Below the pieces are notes generated by a model that was not told the DNA's origin, made no database searches, and worked only from the letters and a program-made list of their open reading frames with translations. DNA of 64,000 nucleotides from Affinibrenneria salicis (lineage in GTDB: Bacteria; Pseudomonadota; Gammaproteobacteria; Enterobacterales; Enterobacteriaceae): contig NZ_VYKJ01000014.1 in the NCBI RefSeq assembly GCF_008710095.1, positions 119,780 to 183,779 of the forward strand, read 5' to 3'. This document shows, piece by piece, positions 17,032-26,128 of this stretch (positions are counted from its first letter, which is position 1; each line of letters begins with the position of its first letter). The position numbers and the translations under genes were made by a program.

Positions 17032-18702
17032 TTAATCCTGAATGATGTAGCCGTACAGCGTACGGGCAGCGTCAGCGCTGACTAACTCATTGTTAATATC
17101 CTGACGAAGGGCCGCCGGATCGCGCGAAGTGGGTTCCCCCAGCCCGCCGCCGCCGGGCGTTTCCACCACCAGGCGCTCGCCCGGCGGGATAGTCTGATGC
17201 CCCTTGCCGGACAGCGGCTGTCCCGATCCCAGGCTGACCCGTCCGCTGGCGCCATTTCCTCCACCGTCCGCCCCGCGCGCCGGGAATGTGATGCGATCCC
17301 AGGCGGCGCCCAGCGCCATCGGCGCCCCGCCGCCATGGGAGAGCTCAATCACCTGCCCCAGGCCGCCGCGATAGCGCCCGGCACCGCCAGAGTCCGGACG
17401 ATATTCTTTACGCCAGAACACCACCGGGCTGATGGATTCCAGGATTTCCAGCGAGACGTTACGCACCCCGCTGGGGTAGGAGGTCGTGGACAGGCCGTCG
17501 ATGCCAGGCCGGGCGCCGGTGCCGCCGGTTGAGAAGCTGGTGATGGAGAAACGAGGCTGCCGCAGGAAGTCGCCGGCGTCGAAACCGGGCAGAACGTGGC
17601 CGCCGGACAGCTGGATATTCCACAGGCAGGAAGCGCCTTCCGACGGAACCGCATTGGCTTTCGCCTGGCGCAGACAACCGAAGATGACATCCGGCAGCAT
17701 CTGCCCGATGATATGGCGCGAAGTGACCGCGGCCGGATAAGGCGCGTTGAGGATCGAACCTTCCGGCGCCCTGACCTTAATGACCTCCAGCGAGCCGGCA
17801 TTGTTCGGCACGTCGGCGCCAATCAGGCAGCGCACGCCAAATGAGCTGTAGGCGTCGGTATAGGCCTTGACCACATTTATCCCTTTCGCGACAAACGGCG
17901 AGGTGCCGTCGAAATCGATCTCAATGCCCTGTTCGCTTAAGGTCAGTGCGGCGCGCAGCAAAATCGGCGCATCATAGCCGTCGATCCACATCTCCGACTG
18001 CCAGCGTCCCGCCGGCCACTGACGCAGCGCGGCCAGCATCGCTTCGCGCGAATGCGCCAGAATATGTTCTCCCACCGCCTGCAGATCGTCGAGCGCGAAC
18101 TCGTCCAGCATGGCGGTGAGCCGGCGCGCGCCCACGTCATTACAGGCCACCAGCGCCAGCACGTCCCCCTCCACCTGCTCGGGTTCGCGCACGTTGGCCT
18201 TAATAATGCGCAGCACCGTCTGATCCAGTCGGCCGGCCTGAATAAAGCGCAGAATCGGCAGGAACAGTCCCTCGTGATAGATCTGGTGACCGTCGGGGCC
18301 CGGCCCCAGTCCGCCGATATCTACAACGTGCAGGGTCGAGGCGAACAGCGCCACGCTTTTTCCCCGCAGGAAGACGGGCGTCACCATGGTGATGTCATAT
18401 AAATGGCCGGTGCCTTTCCACGGGTCGTTGGTCAGGAACACATCGCCCGGCGCCATATCGGACAGCGGAAATTCGCGCAGAAAGTGTTTTACCGACTCGG
18501 CCATCGAGTTAACGTGGCCCGGCGTACCGGTGACCGCCTGGGCGATCATGCGGCTGTCCGGCAAAAATACGCCGGCGGACAGGTCGCCCGCCTCACGGGT
18601 CGAGGTGCCGAAGGCGGTGCGGATCAACACCTGCGCCTGCTCTTCCACCACGGAAATCAGGCGATCCCAGATCACCTGATACTGAATAGCGTTCAGACTC
18701 AT
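17032..18702 (-). CDS. Hydantoinase B / 5-oxoprolinase beta-type subunit
   Basis: HyuB-type subunit of an ATP-dependent ring-opening amidase (hydantoinase, oxoprolinase, acetophenone-carboxylase superfamily), 556 residues. Typical segments: VIWDRLISVVEEQAQVLIRT at the N-terminus, FLTNDPWKGTGHLYDITMV, HVVDIGG, and the C-terminal glycine-rich VETPGGGGLGEP. It overlaps hyuA by four bases (ATGA), giving stoichiometric coupling. Substrates in the superfamily include 5-oxoproline and 2-oxothiazolidine-4-carboxylate, which yields cysteine; the sulfur-gene setting makes the latter attractive, as inference. Confidence 0.88.
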   Translation of the reverse strand: MSLNAIQYQVIWDRLISVVEEQAQVLIRTAFGTSTREAGDLSAGVFLPDSRMIAQAVTGTPGHVNSMAESVKHFLREFPLSDMAPGDVFLTNDPWKGTGHLYDITMVTPVFLRGKSVALFASTLHVVDIGGLGPGPDGHQIYHEGLFLPILRFIQAGRLDQTVLRIIKANVREPEQVEGDVLALVACNDVGARRLTAMLDEFALDDLQAVGEHILAHSREAMLAALRQWPAGRWQSEMWIDGYDAPILLRAALTLSEQGIEIDFDGTSPFVAKGINVVKAYTDAYSSFGVRCLIGADVPNNAGSLEVIKVRAPEGSILNAPYPAAVTSRHIIGQMLPDVIFGCLRQAKANAVPSEGASCLWNIQLSGGHVLPGFDAGDFLRQPRFSITSFSTGGTGARPGIDGLSTTSYPSGVRNVSLEILESISPVVFWRKEYRPDSGGAGRYRGGLGQVIELSHGGGAPMALGAAWDRITFPARGADGGGNGASGRVSLGSGQPLSGKGHQTIPPGERLVVETPGGGGLGEPTSRDPAALRQDINNELVSADAARTLYGYIIQD

Positions 18703-20819
18703 GCGCGTGCTCCTTCGGTTTTCTCTTCTTCCAGCAGCAGGTGCCCCTGCGCCGTCTGCCAGGCGATGAAACCATCATCCACCACGGTGGTGGTTTCCGC
18801 CTCGGTAATCAGGGCCGGTCCGCGGATAACGACCTGCGGCGTCAGCTCGCTGCGGACAAAAACCGGCACCGGCACCGGCGCGGATCGATCCGCCAGCAAG
18901 ACCGCGCGCCGCGCGCCGCCCTCCTCCGGCGCCGGCACGCTGCGCGGCGCGCTCGCCGGATGCCCCTCCACCACTGCGCTCAGCGTACTGACCGTAACCG
19001 TCCAGCTAATCGCTTCCACGGCCACGTGATCCAGACTGCGGCCGTACAGCTGGCGATAGACGGCGGTAAAGCGCCGCCGCAGCTCGCCGACCGCATCGGC
19101 CGTCAGCGGGCCGTCCGGCAGACTGACCGGAACCTCATGTCCCTGACCGGCATAGCGCAGATAAACCAGACGCTGCAGAGCCAGCGGCGCCTCGCCGCTG
19201 GCCTGGCGGACGATATCGCGCGCCTGACGCTCCAGCTCGCCAAGCACCTGGTCGACGGCCTGATGATCAATCCCCTCCAGTTGCTGATAGAAGCTGCGCA
19301 CCGCCTGGTAGGCGATCGGCGCCGACAGGAAGCCGAGCGCCGAACCGACGCCGGCGGAGCGCGGGACCACCACGCGCCGGATGCCCAGCTTGCGGGCCAG
19401 CCGGGCGGCGTGCAGCGGCGCGGCGCCGCCGAAAGCCACCAGGGTGTAGTTCTCTACCTGTTTGCCTAACTCGGTGGCATGCACCCGCGCCGCGTTGGCC
19501 ATATTTTCCGCCACGATTTCCGTAACCGCCTGCGCCGCCAGATCGGCGCTTAACGCCAGCGGCGCGCCGATTTGCCGCTCGATCGCCTCGGCAGCCAGAC
19601 CGGGGTTGAGCGTAATCTTGCCCTGCGCGAAGCTCGCCGGATCGATCACGCCGAGCTGCACATTGGCGTCGGTGATGGTGACCTGCGTTCCGCCGAGGTC
19701 ATAGCTCACCGGGCCAGGCTGTGAGCCGGCGCTATCGGGCCCGACCTGCACCCGACCCAGCGTATCGATACGGGCGATCGAGCCCCCGCCGGCGCCGATT
19801 TCCACCATTTCGATCACCGGGATCCGGACCGGCAGCCCGGACCCCTTCTGGTAGCGGTGCACGCGGCCGAATTCAAAACTGCGCGAAATCTGCGGCTGAT
19901 AGTCGTCGATAAAACAAATTTTGGCGGTCGTGCCGCCCATATCGAACGACAGCACCTTCGGCGTCCGCAGTTGCTCGCCGATCAGCCGCGCCAGGATCGC
20001 CCCGCCGGCCGGGCCGGACTCGACCAGCCGCACCGGCTGGCTGATGCCGGTGGCCAGCGTGGTGATCCCGCCGCCGGAGGTCATTAAGAACAGCGGCGCA
20101 TTGAGCCCCCTGTCGGACAGAATCCGCTCCAGCCGCGTCAGATAGCCCGACATTAGCGGCTGCACATAAGCGTTGGCGCTGGCGGTGGACAAACGTTCGT
20201 ATTCTCGAATCTCCGGGCAGACATCGCTGGACAGCGTGATGGTCAGATCCGGCAGATGCTGACGCAGTATTTCCGCCGTCCGCCGCTCGTGAACGGGATT
20301 AGTGAAGCTCTGCAAATAGACGATGGCGACGCTTTCGATCTCCTGCTGCTTCAGCGTCTGCGCCAGCTGATGCACCGCCGCTTCATCCAGCGGCAGCAGG
20401 ACTCGCCCCTGAGCGTCGATGCGTTCGGCGATACCGAAGCGCCAGCGCCGCGCCACCAGCGGCGCCGGCTTATGCAGAAAGATGTCGTACTGGGCAAAGC
20501 GGTCCTCAAGGCCGATTTCGACCAGATCGCGAAATCCACGCGTGGTGATCAGCGCGGTGCGCGCGCCCTTACGTTCGATCAGCGCGTTGGTCGCCAGCGT
20601 CGTGCCCAGAATAACCAGATCGACATCCGCCAGCGTGCGGCCGGCCCGATGCAGGACTTCCTGCGCGCCGTCCAGTACGCCGCGCTCGGGGGAGTCGATG
20701 GTGGTCAATACTTTGGTGGTAAAAGGTGTATCGCCGTCCAGCAGCACAACGTCGGTAAAGGTGCCGCCGACATCCACCGCCAGTCGGCGTTTATCGTTTA
20801 TTTCGCCCGGTAAAGACAT
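18699..20819 (-). CDS. Hydantoinase A / 5-oxoprolinase alpha-type subunit
   Basis: ATP-binding partner of the HyuB-type subunit, 706 residues, with the ASKHA-like fold. The phosphate-1 loop AVDVGGTFTDVVLLDG is at about 14-29 and a second nucleotide motif is SFDMGGTTAKICFIDD. Metal and adenosine-side segments GAGGGSIARID and TDANVQLG are present, followed by the C-terminal swivelling domain (YLRYAGQGHEVPVSLP). It is first in the hyuA-hyuB-SBP transcript; the 440 bp upstream should hold its promoter. Enzymes of this family hydrolyse ATP while opening cyclic amides. Confidence 0.88.
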   Translation of the reverse strand: MSLPGEINDKRRLAVDVGGTFTDVVLLDGDTPFTTKVLTTIDSPERGVLDGAQEVLHRAGRTLADVDLVILGTTLATNALIERKGARTALITTRGFRDLVEIGLEDRFAQYDIFLHKPAPLVARRWRFGIAERIDAQGRVLLPLDEAAVHQLAQTLKQQEIESVAIVYLQSFTNPVHERRTAEILRQHLPDLTITLSSDVCPEIREYERLSTASANAYVQPLMSGYLTRLERILSDRGLNAPLFLMTSGGGITTLATGISQPVRLVESGPAGGAILARLIGEQLRTPKVLSFDMGGTTAKICFIDDYQPQISRSFEFGRVHRYQKGSGLPVRIPVIEMVEIGAGGGSIARIDTLGRVQVGPDSAGSQPGPVSYDLGGTQVTITDANVQLGVIDPASFAQGKITLNPGLAAEAIERQIGAPLALSADLAAQAVTEIVAENMANAARVHATELGKQVENYTLVAFGGAAPLHAARLARKLGIRRVVVPRSAGVGSALGFLSAPIAYQAVRSFYQQLEGIDHQAVDQVLGELERQARDIVRQASGEAPLALQRLVYLRYAGQGHEVPVSLPDGPLTADAVGELRRRFTAVYRQLYGRSLDHVAVEAISWTVTVSTLSAVVEGHPASAPRSVPAPEEGGARRAVLLADRSAPVPVPVFVRSELTPQVVIRGPALITEAETTTVVDDGFIAWQTAQGHLLLEEEKTEGARA

Positions 20820-21260
20820 GCAAATTCCTTAAAAAATGGTCATAACCCGGTAAATTTCAGCGTGCAGCGTCCCGGCGACCGAAATATTCCGGCCGCATAG
20901 TCACGTCAGGTGACGGGATAAGGGAAAGAAACAACTCCGCTACAATATGAAAAATGACAGGGACAGCCTGAGTAATTTCATTATTTGATTTCCATTTACT
21001 AATATCTGCGCCCGTCTGACTACTGACTTTTTATAATTAGCTTATCCATTAAGCGCATGGCTTTTTTTTCGCTAAGCTATGCCAACAAATTGATTAACTT
21101 TATCGGGTGCGGGCGGAGTGGGAATCATTCGCTCTGTCAGGAATATATTTGAGCATGGCTTAGCGCGACCGGTGATAAAACGGCAAGGCGAACGCCAGCG
21201 TAACCGTTTCCCGGCCGCCGCCGGGATAACGGAGAGAAACGATACGCGCGAGGCGTGGAT
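20820..21260. other. 441-bp intergenic region upstream of hyuA
   Basis: Between the GST stop and the hyuA start, both on the minus strand. Its central part (about 20990-21110) is AT-rich and is the likely hyuA promoter area. I see no convincing terminator for the GST gene, no RNA gene and no supportable reading frame. Confidence 0.5.
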
Positions 21261-21902
21261 TTAGCCGTCGGTATCCGGCAGCGGAATATCGCCGCTGAAA
21301 TCCGGCACCTGATAGCCGCGCTGAACGGCGGGTCGGCCGGCCAGACGCAAATACCAGTCGCGCACATGGGGATAGGCGTTCAAATCGATACGATGGTAGT
21401 GAAAGCGGGCGACCCACGGCCACAGCGCGATATCGGCAATCGAGTAGTCGTCCTCCACCGTCTGGCGCCCGGCGAGGTGCTGGTTCAGCACGCCGTACAA
21501 TCGTTCTGCTTCGGCGTGATAACGCTGCTCACCATAAGCGGATTTGCCGGGAAAGTAGTGCAGAAAATGATGCGCCTGGCCGAGCATCGGACCGAAACCG
21601 CTCATCTGCCACATTAGCCATTGCAGGGTACGATAGCGCCCGGCGCCGTGCGGGGCGAGCAGACGACCGGCCTTATCCGCCAGATAAATCATAATGGCGC
21701 CGGATTCCATCAGCGCCAGACCGTTATCGTTATCGACAATCGCCGGAATTTTACCGTTGGGACTGATCGCGCGAAACGTATGCCGGTGCTGCTCGCCCTT
21801 GCCGATATCGACAGGATGGACCCGATAAGGCAGCGCCAGCTCTTCCAGCAGAATCGAAATTTTGCGCCCATTGGGCGTGTTCCAGCTGTAGAGATCGATC
21901 AT
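21261..21902 (-). CDS. Glutathione S-transferase-like protein, YfcG/Nu-class type
   Basis: Soluble thioredoxin-fold protein of 213 residues resembling E. coli YfcG, a GSH-dependent disulfide-bond reductase. The N-terminal MIDLYSWNTPNGRKISILLEE has the Thr-Pro-Asn active-site segment (about 9-11) in place of a catalytic Tyr. SPNGKIPAIVD carries the cis-Pro and ESGAIMIYLADK the gamma-glutamyl contact. The C-terminal helical domain has LQWLMWQMSGFGPMLGQAHHF, very like YfcG. The start at 21902 overlaps the aminotransferase stop (ATGA). It may reduce mixed disulfides or release thiols from glutathione conjugates in this pathway. Confidence 0.87.
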   Translation of the reverse strand: MIDLYSWNTPNGRKISILLEELALPYRVHPVDIGKGEQHRHTFRAISPNGKIPAIVDNDNGLALMESGAIMIYLADKAGRLLAPHGAGRYRTLQWLMWQMSGFGPMLGQAHHFLHYFPGKSAYGEQRYHAEAERLYGVLNQHLAGRQTVEDDYSIADIALWPWVARFHYHRIDLNAYPHVRDWYLRLAGRPAVQRGYQVPDFSGDIPLPDTDG

Positions 21903-23122
21903 GCGCTGACCTTCCGCGCATCGGCCAACAGAGGATGCTGGCGCAGCACGCCGGCCAGCCGGGCGATTCCCGTACGAATCTGCTCTTCGCTCTCCAGTGC
22001 GAAACACAGGCGCAGCCAGTTTTGCGCCGCGTCGCCGTCGACCGCCCAGTCCGGGCCGGGATTAAAGGCGACGCCTACGGCCGCCGCCGGCGCAACCAGC
22101 GTGCGCGTGTCTATCCCTTCCGGCAGCGCCAGCCAGAGAAAAATACCGCCTTTCGGCAGCCACAACCTGACGCTGTCGCCCAGTTCCTCCTGCACCGCCG
22201 ACGTCAGCACCGCCAGCTTACGCGCCAGAGTCGCGCGCAGCCGGCTAAGATGCGCATCAAAGTGGTTGGAAAAATATTCGGCGATGATGATCTGATCGAG
22301 CGCGCCGGTGCCGCCATCCGATTTCAGCGACGCCAGCTGGCGCAAAATAGCCGGCGCCGCGCTGATATAGGCCACGCGCACCGCCGGGGCCAGCGTTTTG
22401 GAAAACGAACTGACGTGAATCACCTGCTCGGGGCTCAGCGCGTACAGCGCCGGCGGCGTTTCATCGCCCGGCCAGACGATATCGGCGTAACATTCATCTT
22501 CGACAATCAGCGTACGGTAACGGGCGGCCAGCGCCAGCAGCTGACGCCGCCGCGCCAGCCCGAGGATCGCGCCGGTCGGATTCTGCACGGTCGGAATGGT
22601 ATAGATAAACTTCGGCGTCACGCCGCGCTGCGCCAGCTTTTCGAGGATGGTTTCCAGCGCATCGATGCGTATTCCTTCTTCATCGAGCGGTATGCCGACG
22701 ATATTCGCCTGGCGTCCGCGCAACTTGCGCAGCGCCCCGGCGTAGGAGAAGGCTTCCACCAGTACCGTATCGCCCGGCGTCAGCAGCAAATCACTCACCA
22801 AATCCAGCGCCGGTCCGGAACCGGAGGTAATGAGAATATCGTCGATATCCGCCGTGATGCCGCGCGTCGCCAGCTTCTGGCTGACAAAACGGCGCAGGTT
22901 CTCGTTGCCCTGCGGCCCGTGGCCCTGATTGTAAATCGCCAGGCTGCGCCCTTCGCGCCGGATGGCGCTCTGCGCCGCGTCGACCAGATCCTCCAGCGGA
23001 ATCAGCTCCGGCGCATTATGCCCGGCGTTAAAGGTAAATTCCGCCATACCCTGCCAGACAGGCGCAGGATCGGGCAGACCGGTGCGAAACAGCGAGCGGG
23101 GATCGAACGATACGGTACTCAT
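21899..23122 (-). CDS. PLP-dependent aminotransferase, class I/II, MocR-like catalytic type
   Basis: Fold-type-I PLP enzyme, 407 residues, related to the aminotransferase domain of MocR regulators and to LysN-like enzymes, but without the GntR DNA-binding domain. Visible landmarks are YNQGHGPQGNENLRR, LITSGSGPALDLV, IPTVQNPTGAILG, VEDECYADIVWPGDE and the Schiff-base lysine in HVSSFSKTLAPAVRVAY (about K242). It is first in a two-gene unit with the GST, preceded by a plausible sigma-70 promoter. It could transaminate a cysteine sulfinate or S-substituted cysteine, or act as a C-S lyase; the sequence does not decide. Confidence 0.83.
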   Translation of the reverse strand: MSTVSFDPRSLFRTGLPDPAPVWQGMAEFTFNAGHNAPELIPLEDLVDAAQSAIRREGRSLAIYNQGHGPQGNENLRRFVSQKLATRGITADIDDILITSGSGPALDLVSDLLLTPGDTVLVEAFSYAGALRKLRGRQANIVGIPLDEEGIRIDALETILEKLAQRGVTPKFIYTIPTVQNPTGAILGLARRRQLLALAARYRTLIVEDECYADIVWPGDETPPALYALSPEQVIHVSSFSKTLAPAVRVAYISAAPAILRQLASLKSDGGTGALDQIIIAEYFSNHFDAHLSRLRATLARKLAVLTSAVQEELGDSVRLWLPKGGIFLWLALPEGIDTRTLVAPAAAVGVAFNPGPDWAVDGDAAQNWLRLCFALESEEQIRTGIARLAGVLRQHPLLADARKVSA

Positions 23123-23155
23123 GTTTTTATTCCTGAATAGCTGCGAATATGTGTT

Positions 23156-23183
23156 CTTATAACAATGGATATTTTTCTCACAA
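23156..23183 (-). promoter_or_regulatory. Predicted sigma-70 promoter of the aminotransferase-GST unit
   Basis: On the minus strand TTGTGA (23183-23178) and TATAAG (23161-23156) are separated by 16 bases, 34 bases before the ATG at 23122. This is a 4/6 and 5/6 match to consensus. Confidence 0.45.
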
Positions 23184-23318
23184 CTAAATATAAAAGCTAT
23201 TAAATTGCGCTTGCCGAATAACGTCGGGCGACGGCGCTAAAGAGAACGCGCGCCGGCGAAAGGATTTAGAGACGCAGGTCAATAATGCCGATACGCCGGG
23301 TATATTTAATTTAAGACT

Positions 23319-23358
23319 AATAAAAGGTGAATTAAGCATTTCGCTTTCACCTTTTATT
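23319..23358 (+). repeat. 13-bp perfect inverted repeat upstream of the ATPase gene
   Basis: AATAAAAGGTGAA and its exact complement TTCACCTTTTATT are separated by 14 bases, then a T-rich stretch follows on the plus strand. No gene ends nearby on that strand: the flanking genes diverge. It may be an operator dyad or a transcriptional attenuator in the ATPase leader, about 180 bp before that gene. Confidence 0.6.
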
Positions 23359-23538
23359 TTCTTTTAATTAGCCTGGTGTCTTTTGATTTTAATTTCGTCC
23401 GCAGAGGGAGCAGGCCAGCCCGCCGCCGGACTTGCCGCCGGGAATAACCTGCCGTTATCGTCACGCGTTGCCTCATACCGCCCGCCACGGCACGGCCGGT
23501 CGCCCGGTTCCGTCGGAATACCTACAGGAGATTGCTTT

Positions 23539-24327
23539 ATGGTGTCTATGCCGCTAACTGTCCAGGACATACCGCAGGCGAACACCGCCCGGCCCCTGGT
23601 GCGAATTCATGATGTCCACCTGACGCTGGGCAATACCCCGGTGCTGCAGGGCATCGATCTGCAGGTCTCGCAGGGGGAAGCCCTGACCATCATCGGCCCC
23701 TCGGGTTCGGGCAAGTCGTCGATCCTGCGCTGCATCAACGGATTGGTCACGCCGCACCAGGGAGAGATTTTCATTGGCGATACCGGCGTACATCAGTTGA
23801 AAAATGAAAGCGAACGCATCGCCCTGCGTAAACGCATTGGTTTTGTTTTCCAGCAATACAATCTTTTCCCTCACCTTACGGTGCTGGAAAACCTGATGAT
23901 TGCGCCCATCCGTATTCTGCGTCAGCCTAAAGAGCGGGTGAAAGCGCGCGCCATGGCGTTGCTGGCCCGCGTGCGGCTGGAAAACAAAGCCAACAGTTAC
24001 CCCGGCGAACTCTCCGGCGGGCAGCAGCAGCGGGTGGCCATCGCCCGAACGCTGACCATGGACCCGGAACTGGTGCTGTTCGATGAGGTGACCTCGGCGC
24101 TGGATCCGGAAACCGTCGGCGAAGTGCTGGCGGTGATCCGCGAGCTGATTGGCGAAGGTATGACCTGCATCCTGGTCACCCATGAAATGCGCTTCGCCCA
24201 GGAGGTCAGCGATCGCGTCGTGTTTACCGAGCACGGCCGCATTATGGAGCAGGGCACGCCGGAACAAGTATTTCGGCATCCGCAGAATCTGCGCACCCAT
24301 GCCTTTATCAACGCGTTGAGCGGCTGA
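23539..24327 (+). CDS. Amino-acid ABC transporter ATP-binding protein
   Basis: Cytoplasmic ATPase of the GlnQ/HisP family, 262 residues. Walker A is [14 protein letters not shown] (about 51-64), the Q-loop is [17 protein letters not shown], the signature is [13 protein letters not shown] and Walker B is [15 protein letters not shown], followed by the switch His in [13 protein letters not shown] at 23539 is chosen because AGGAG lies eight bases before it. It is separated by 13 kb from the permease pair at 6874-8431 and points the other way. It is the only family member in the window, so it probably energises that importer. A rhodanese gene follows on the same strand. Confidence 0.9.
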   Translation: MVSMPLTVQDIPQANTARPLVRIHDVHLTLGNTPVLQGIDLQVSQGEALTIIGPSGSGKSSILRCINGLVTPHQGEIFIGDTGVHQLKNESERIALRKRIGFVFQQYNLFPHLTVLENLMIAPIRILRQPKERVKARAMALLARVRLENKANSYPGELSGGQQQRVAIARTLTMDPELVLFDEVTSALDPETVGEVLAVIRELIGEGMTCILVTHEMRFAQEVSDRVVFTEHGRIMEQGTPEQVFRHPQNLRTHAFINALSG

Positions 24328-24371
24328 AAGTTCGGGCGACGAGTTTCCACCATGTCTGCATCTGTTATCGC

Positions 24372-24410
24372 GCGGACATCCGACTGCCTGCGGGCACGAC
24401 GGATGTCCGC
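24372..24410 (+). repeat. Strong stem-loop between ATPase and rhodanese genes
   Basis: GCGGACATCCG pairs perfectly (11 bp) with CGGATGTCCGC, and the loop holds a further TGCC/GGCA stem. No T-run follows, so it is not a classical terminator. It may protect the upstream mRNA or set different expression levels of the two genes. Confidence 0.6.
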
Positions 24411-24472
24411 TCATCGCCGGCGCGCGCATGGGTTATGCCCGCCGCCGTTTCCTGCCTGGAGAGTATCATCGT

Positions 24473-26128
24473 ATGACACTATGGATAGACGCCGCCACGC
24501 TAAAAGCCTGGCAGCATGACGGAGAGCCGCTGGCGCTGCTGGACGTGCGCGAAGCCGGTCAGTTCGGCGCGGGCCATCTGTTGCTGGCCGCGCCGGTCGC
24601 CTATAGCCGGCTCGAACTCCGGGCCTGGTCTCTGCTGCCGACGGTCGATCTGCGCGTGGTTCTGTATGCCGACGGCGACGCGCTGGCCGAACGCGCCGTC
24701 CGCCGTCTGCGGGACATCGGCTTTACCCGCGTCGCGGCGTTGCGCGGCGGCGTCGACGCCTGGCAGGCGGCCGGTTATCGCCTGTTCGCCGGCGTCAACG
24801 TCCCCTCCAAAGCCTTCGGCGAATGGGTGGAGCAGCAGTCGGCCACGCCCCATATTTCTGCGCAGGATTTACATGCCTGGCAGCGGCAGGGCCTGCCGTT
24901 CACGCTGCTGGACGGGCGCACGCTGCAAGAGCATCAACGCATGTCCATTCCGGGTTCCGTCGGCTGCCCGAACGGCGAGCTCACGTTACGCTGGCGCAGT
25001 CTGGTCGACGATCAGACGACGCCGGTGGTGATCCACTGCGCCGGACGCACGCGCAGCATCATCGGCGCCCAGACGCTGCGCGACCTTGGTCTGCCGAATC
25101 CGGTCTATGCGCTGGAAAACGGCACCCAGGGCTGGTTTTTAGCCGATCTGCCGCTTGAGCATGGCAATAACCGGCGTTTTGACATCGACGTCAGCGCCAG
25201 CCACCGGCAATCCGCCAGACAGGACGGCGCCCGGCTGGCCCAACGTTTTGCCATCCCTGTTCTGAGCGCGGCGCAGGCGCAGAACTGGCTGCGCGACCCG
25301 ACGCCGCCCGTTTACCTGTTTGATATCCGCACCGCGGAAGAATTCGCCGCCGGCAGCGTCGCGGGGGCCGTACATGCGCCCGGCGGCCAGCTGCTGCAGG
25401 AAACCGATCGCTGGGTCGCCGCGCGGCCGGCCAGAATCATTCTGCTGGATAATGCTGATGGACGCGCCGCGGTGATCGCCAGTTGGCTGCAGCGGATGGG
25501 CTTTCAGGCCGCGACGCTGGCGCAGCCGGTGGAGGAACTGCGCGTGCTGTCCGGCTGGCCGCGTAAAGAGACCTTTGCATTAGCGCCGCTGCCTGTCGTC
25601 ACCCCGGAGCAGCTCAATGCGCAACGACACGACCCGGCTCTGCGCATCGTGGATATCCGCCCCAGTGCGGATTTCAACGTCGCCACGCTGCCCGGCGCGC
25701 GCTGGAGTTCGCGTCCGCTGGCGCAGCGCCTGCTCGACGACCTGCCGTCGGCGGTCAACCGGCTGGTCCTGCTGGCGAGTCATCCCGACGATGCGGCGCT
25801 ATGGCGGGCCGAGCTGTCGCCGCGCGCGCCGACGCTATCCGTACTATCCGGCGGTATCGATGCCTGGCAGGCCGCGGGGCTGCCTGTGCTTGCCCCCGCA
25901 ACGCCGGTGCCGGATGCCCAGCGCATCGACTTTTTGTTCTTTACGCACGACCGTCATCAAGGGAACAAAGAGGCCGCCCGTCAGTATCTGGCCTGGGAGC
26001 AGGCGCTGCTGGAGCAGTTGGATGAAAAGGAACTGGCGGCGATTACCGGCCAGCCGCTGCCCCGGAGCGGGCGGGTCGTCGGCCAGAGCAATCGCCCTGC
26101 AGAGACGGCGAAACCACAAGCGCGGTGA
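24473..26128 (+). CDS. Four-domain rhodanese sulfurtransferase (paralog 2)
   Basis: 551-residue paralog of the protein at 11763-13436, with the same four rhodanese-like domains (LLDVREAGQFGAGHL, LLDGRTLQEHQRMSI, LFDIRTAEEFAAGSV, IVDIRPSADFNVATL). Again only domain 2 has the catalytic loop, CAGRTRS with Cys at about 189. Domains 1, 3 and 4 have ADGDA, DNADGR and SHPDD there. The near-identical block VPSKAFGEWVE / VPSKALGEVVE follows domain 1. ATG at 24473 is preferred, with GGAG about 11 bases upstream; an in-frame ATG at 24428 lacks a ribosome site. It is probably co-transcribed with the ATPase. Its stop is 20 bp before the tRNA-operon terminator, marking the island edge. Confidence 0.88.
   Translation: MTLWIDAATLKAWQHDGEPLALLDVREAGQFGAGHLLLAAPVAYSRLELRAWSLLPTVDLRVVLYADGDALAERAVRRLRDIGFTRVAALRGGVDAWQAAGYRLFAGVNVPSKAFGEWVEQQSATPHISAQDLHAWQRQGLPFTLLDGRTLQEHQRMSIPGSVGCPNGELTLRWRSLVDDQTTPVVIHCAGRTRSIIGAQTLRDLGLPNPVYALENGTQGWFLADLPLEHGNNRRFDIDVSASHRQSARQDGARLAQRFAIPVLSAAQAQNWLRDPTPPVYLFDIRTAEEFAAGSVAGAVHAPGGQLLQETDRWVAARPARIILLDNADGRAAVIASWLQRMGFQAATLAQPVEELRVLSGWPRKETFALAPLPVVTPEQLNAQRHDPALRIVDIRPSADFNVATLPGARWSSRPLAQRLLDDLPSAVNRLVLLASHPDDAALWRAELSPRAPTLSVLSGGIDAWQAAGLPVLAPATPVPDAQRIDFLFFTHDRHQGNKEAARQYLAWEQALLEQLDEKELAAITGQPLPRSGRVVGQSNRPAETAKPQAR

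Noticed and set aside
5558..26128. Integrase-type genomic island using tRNA-Pro as attachment site
   Set aside because: No integrase, no direct repeat of the tRNA 3' end found near 5.5 kb, and the tRNA genes keep the ancestral order; replacement by recombination is enough.
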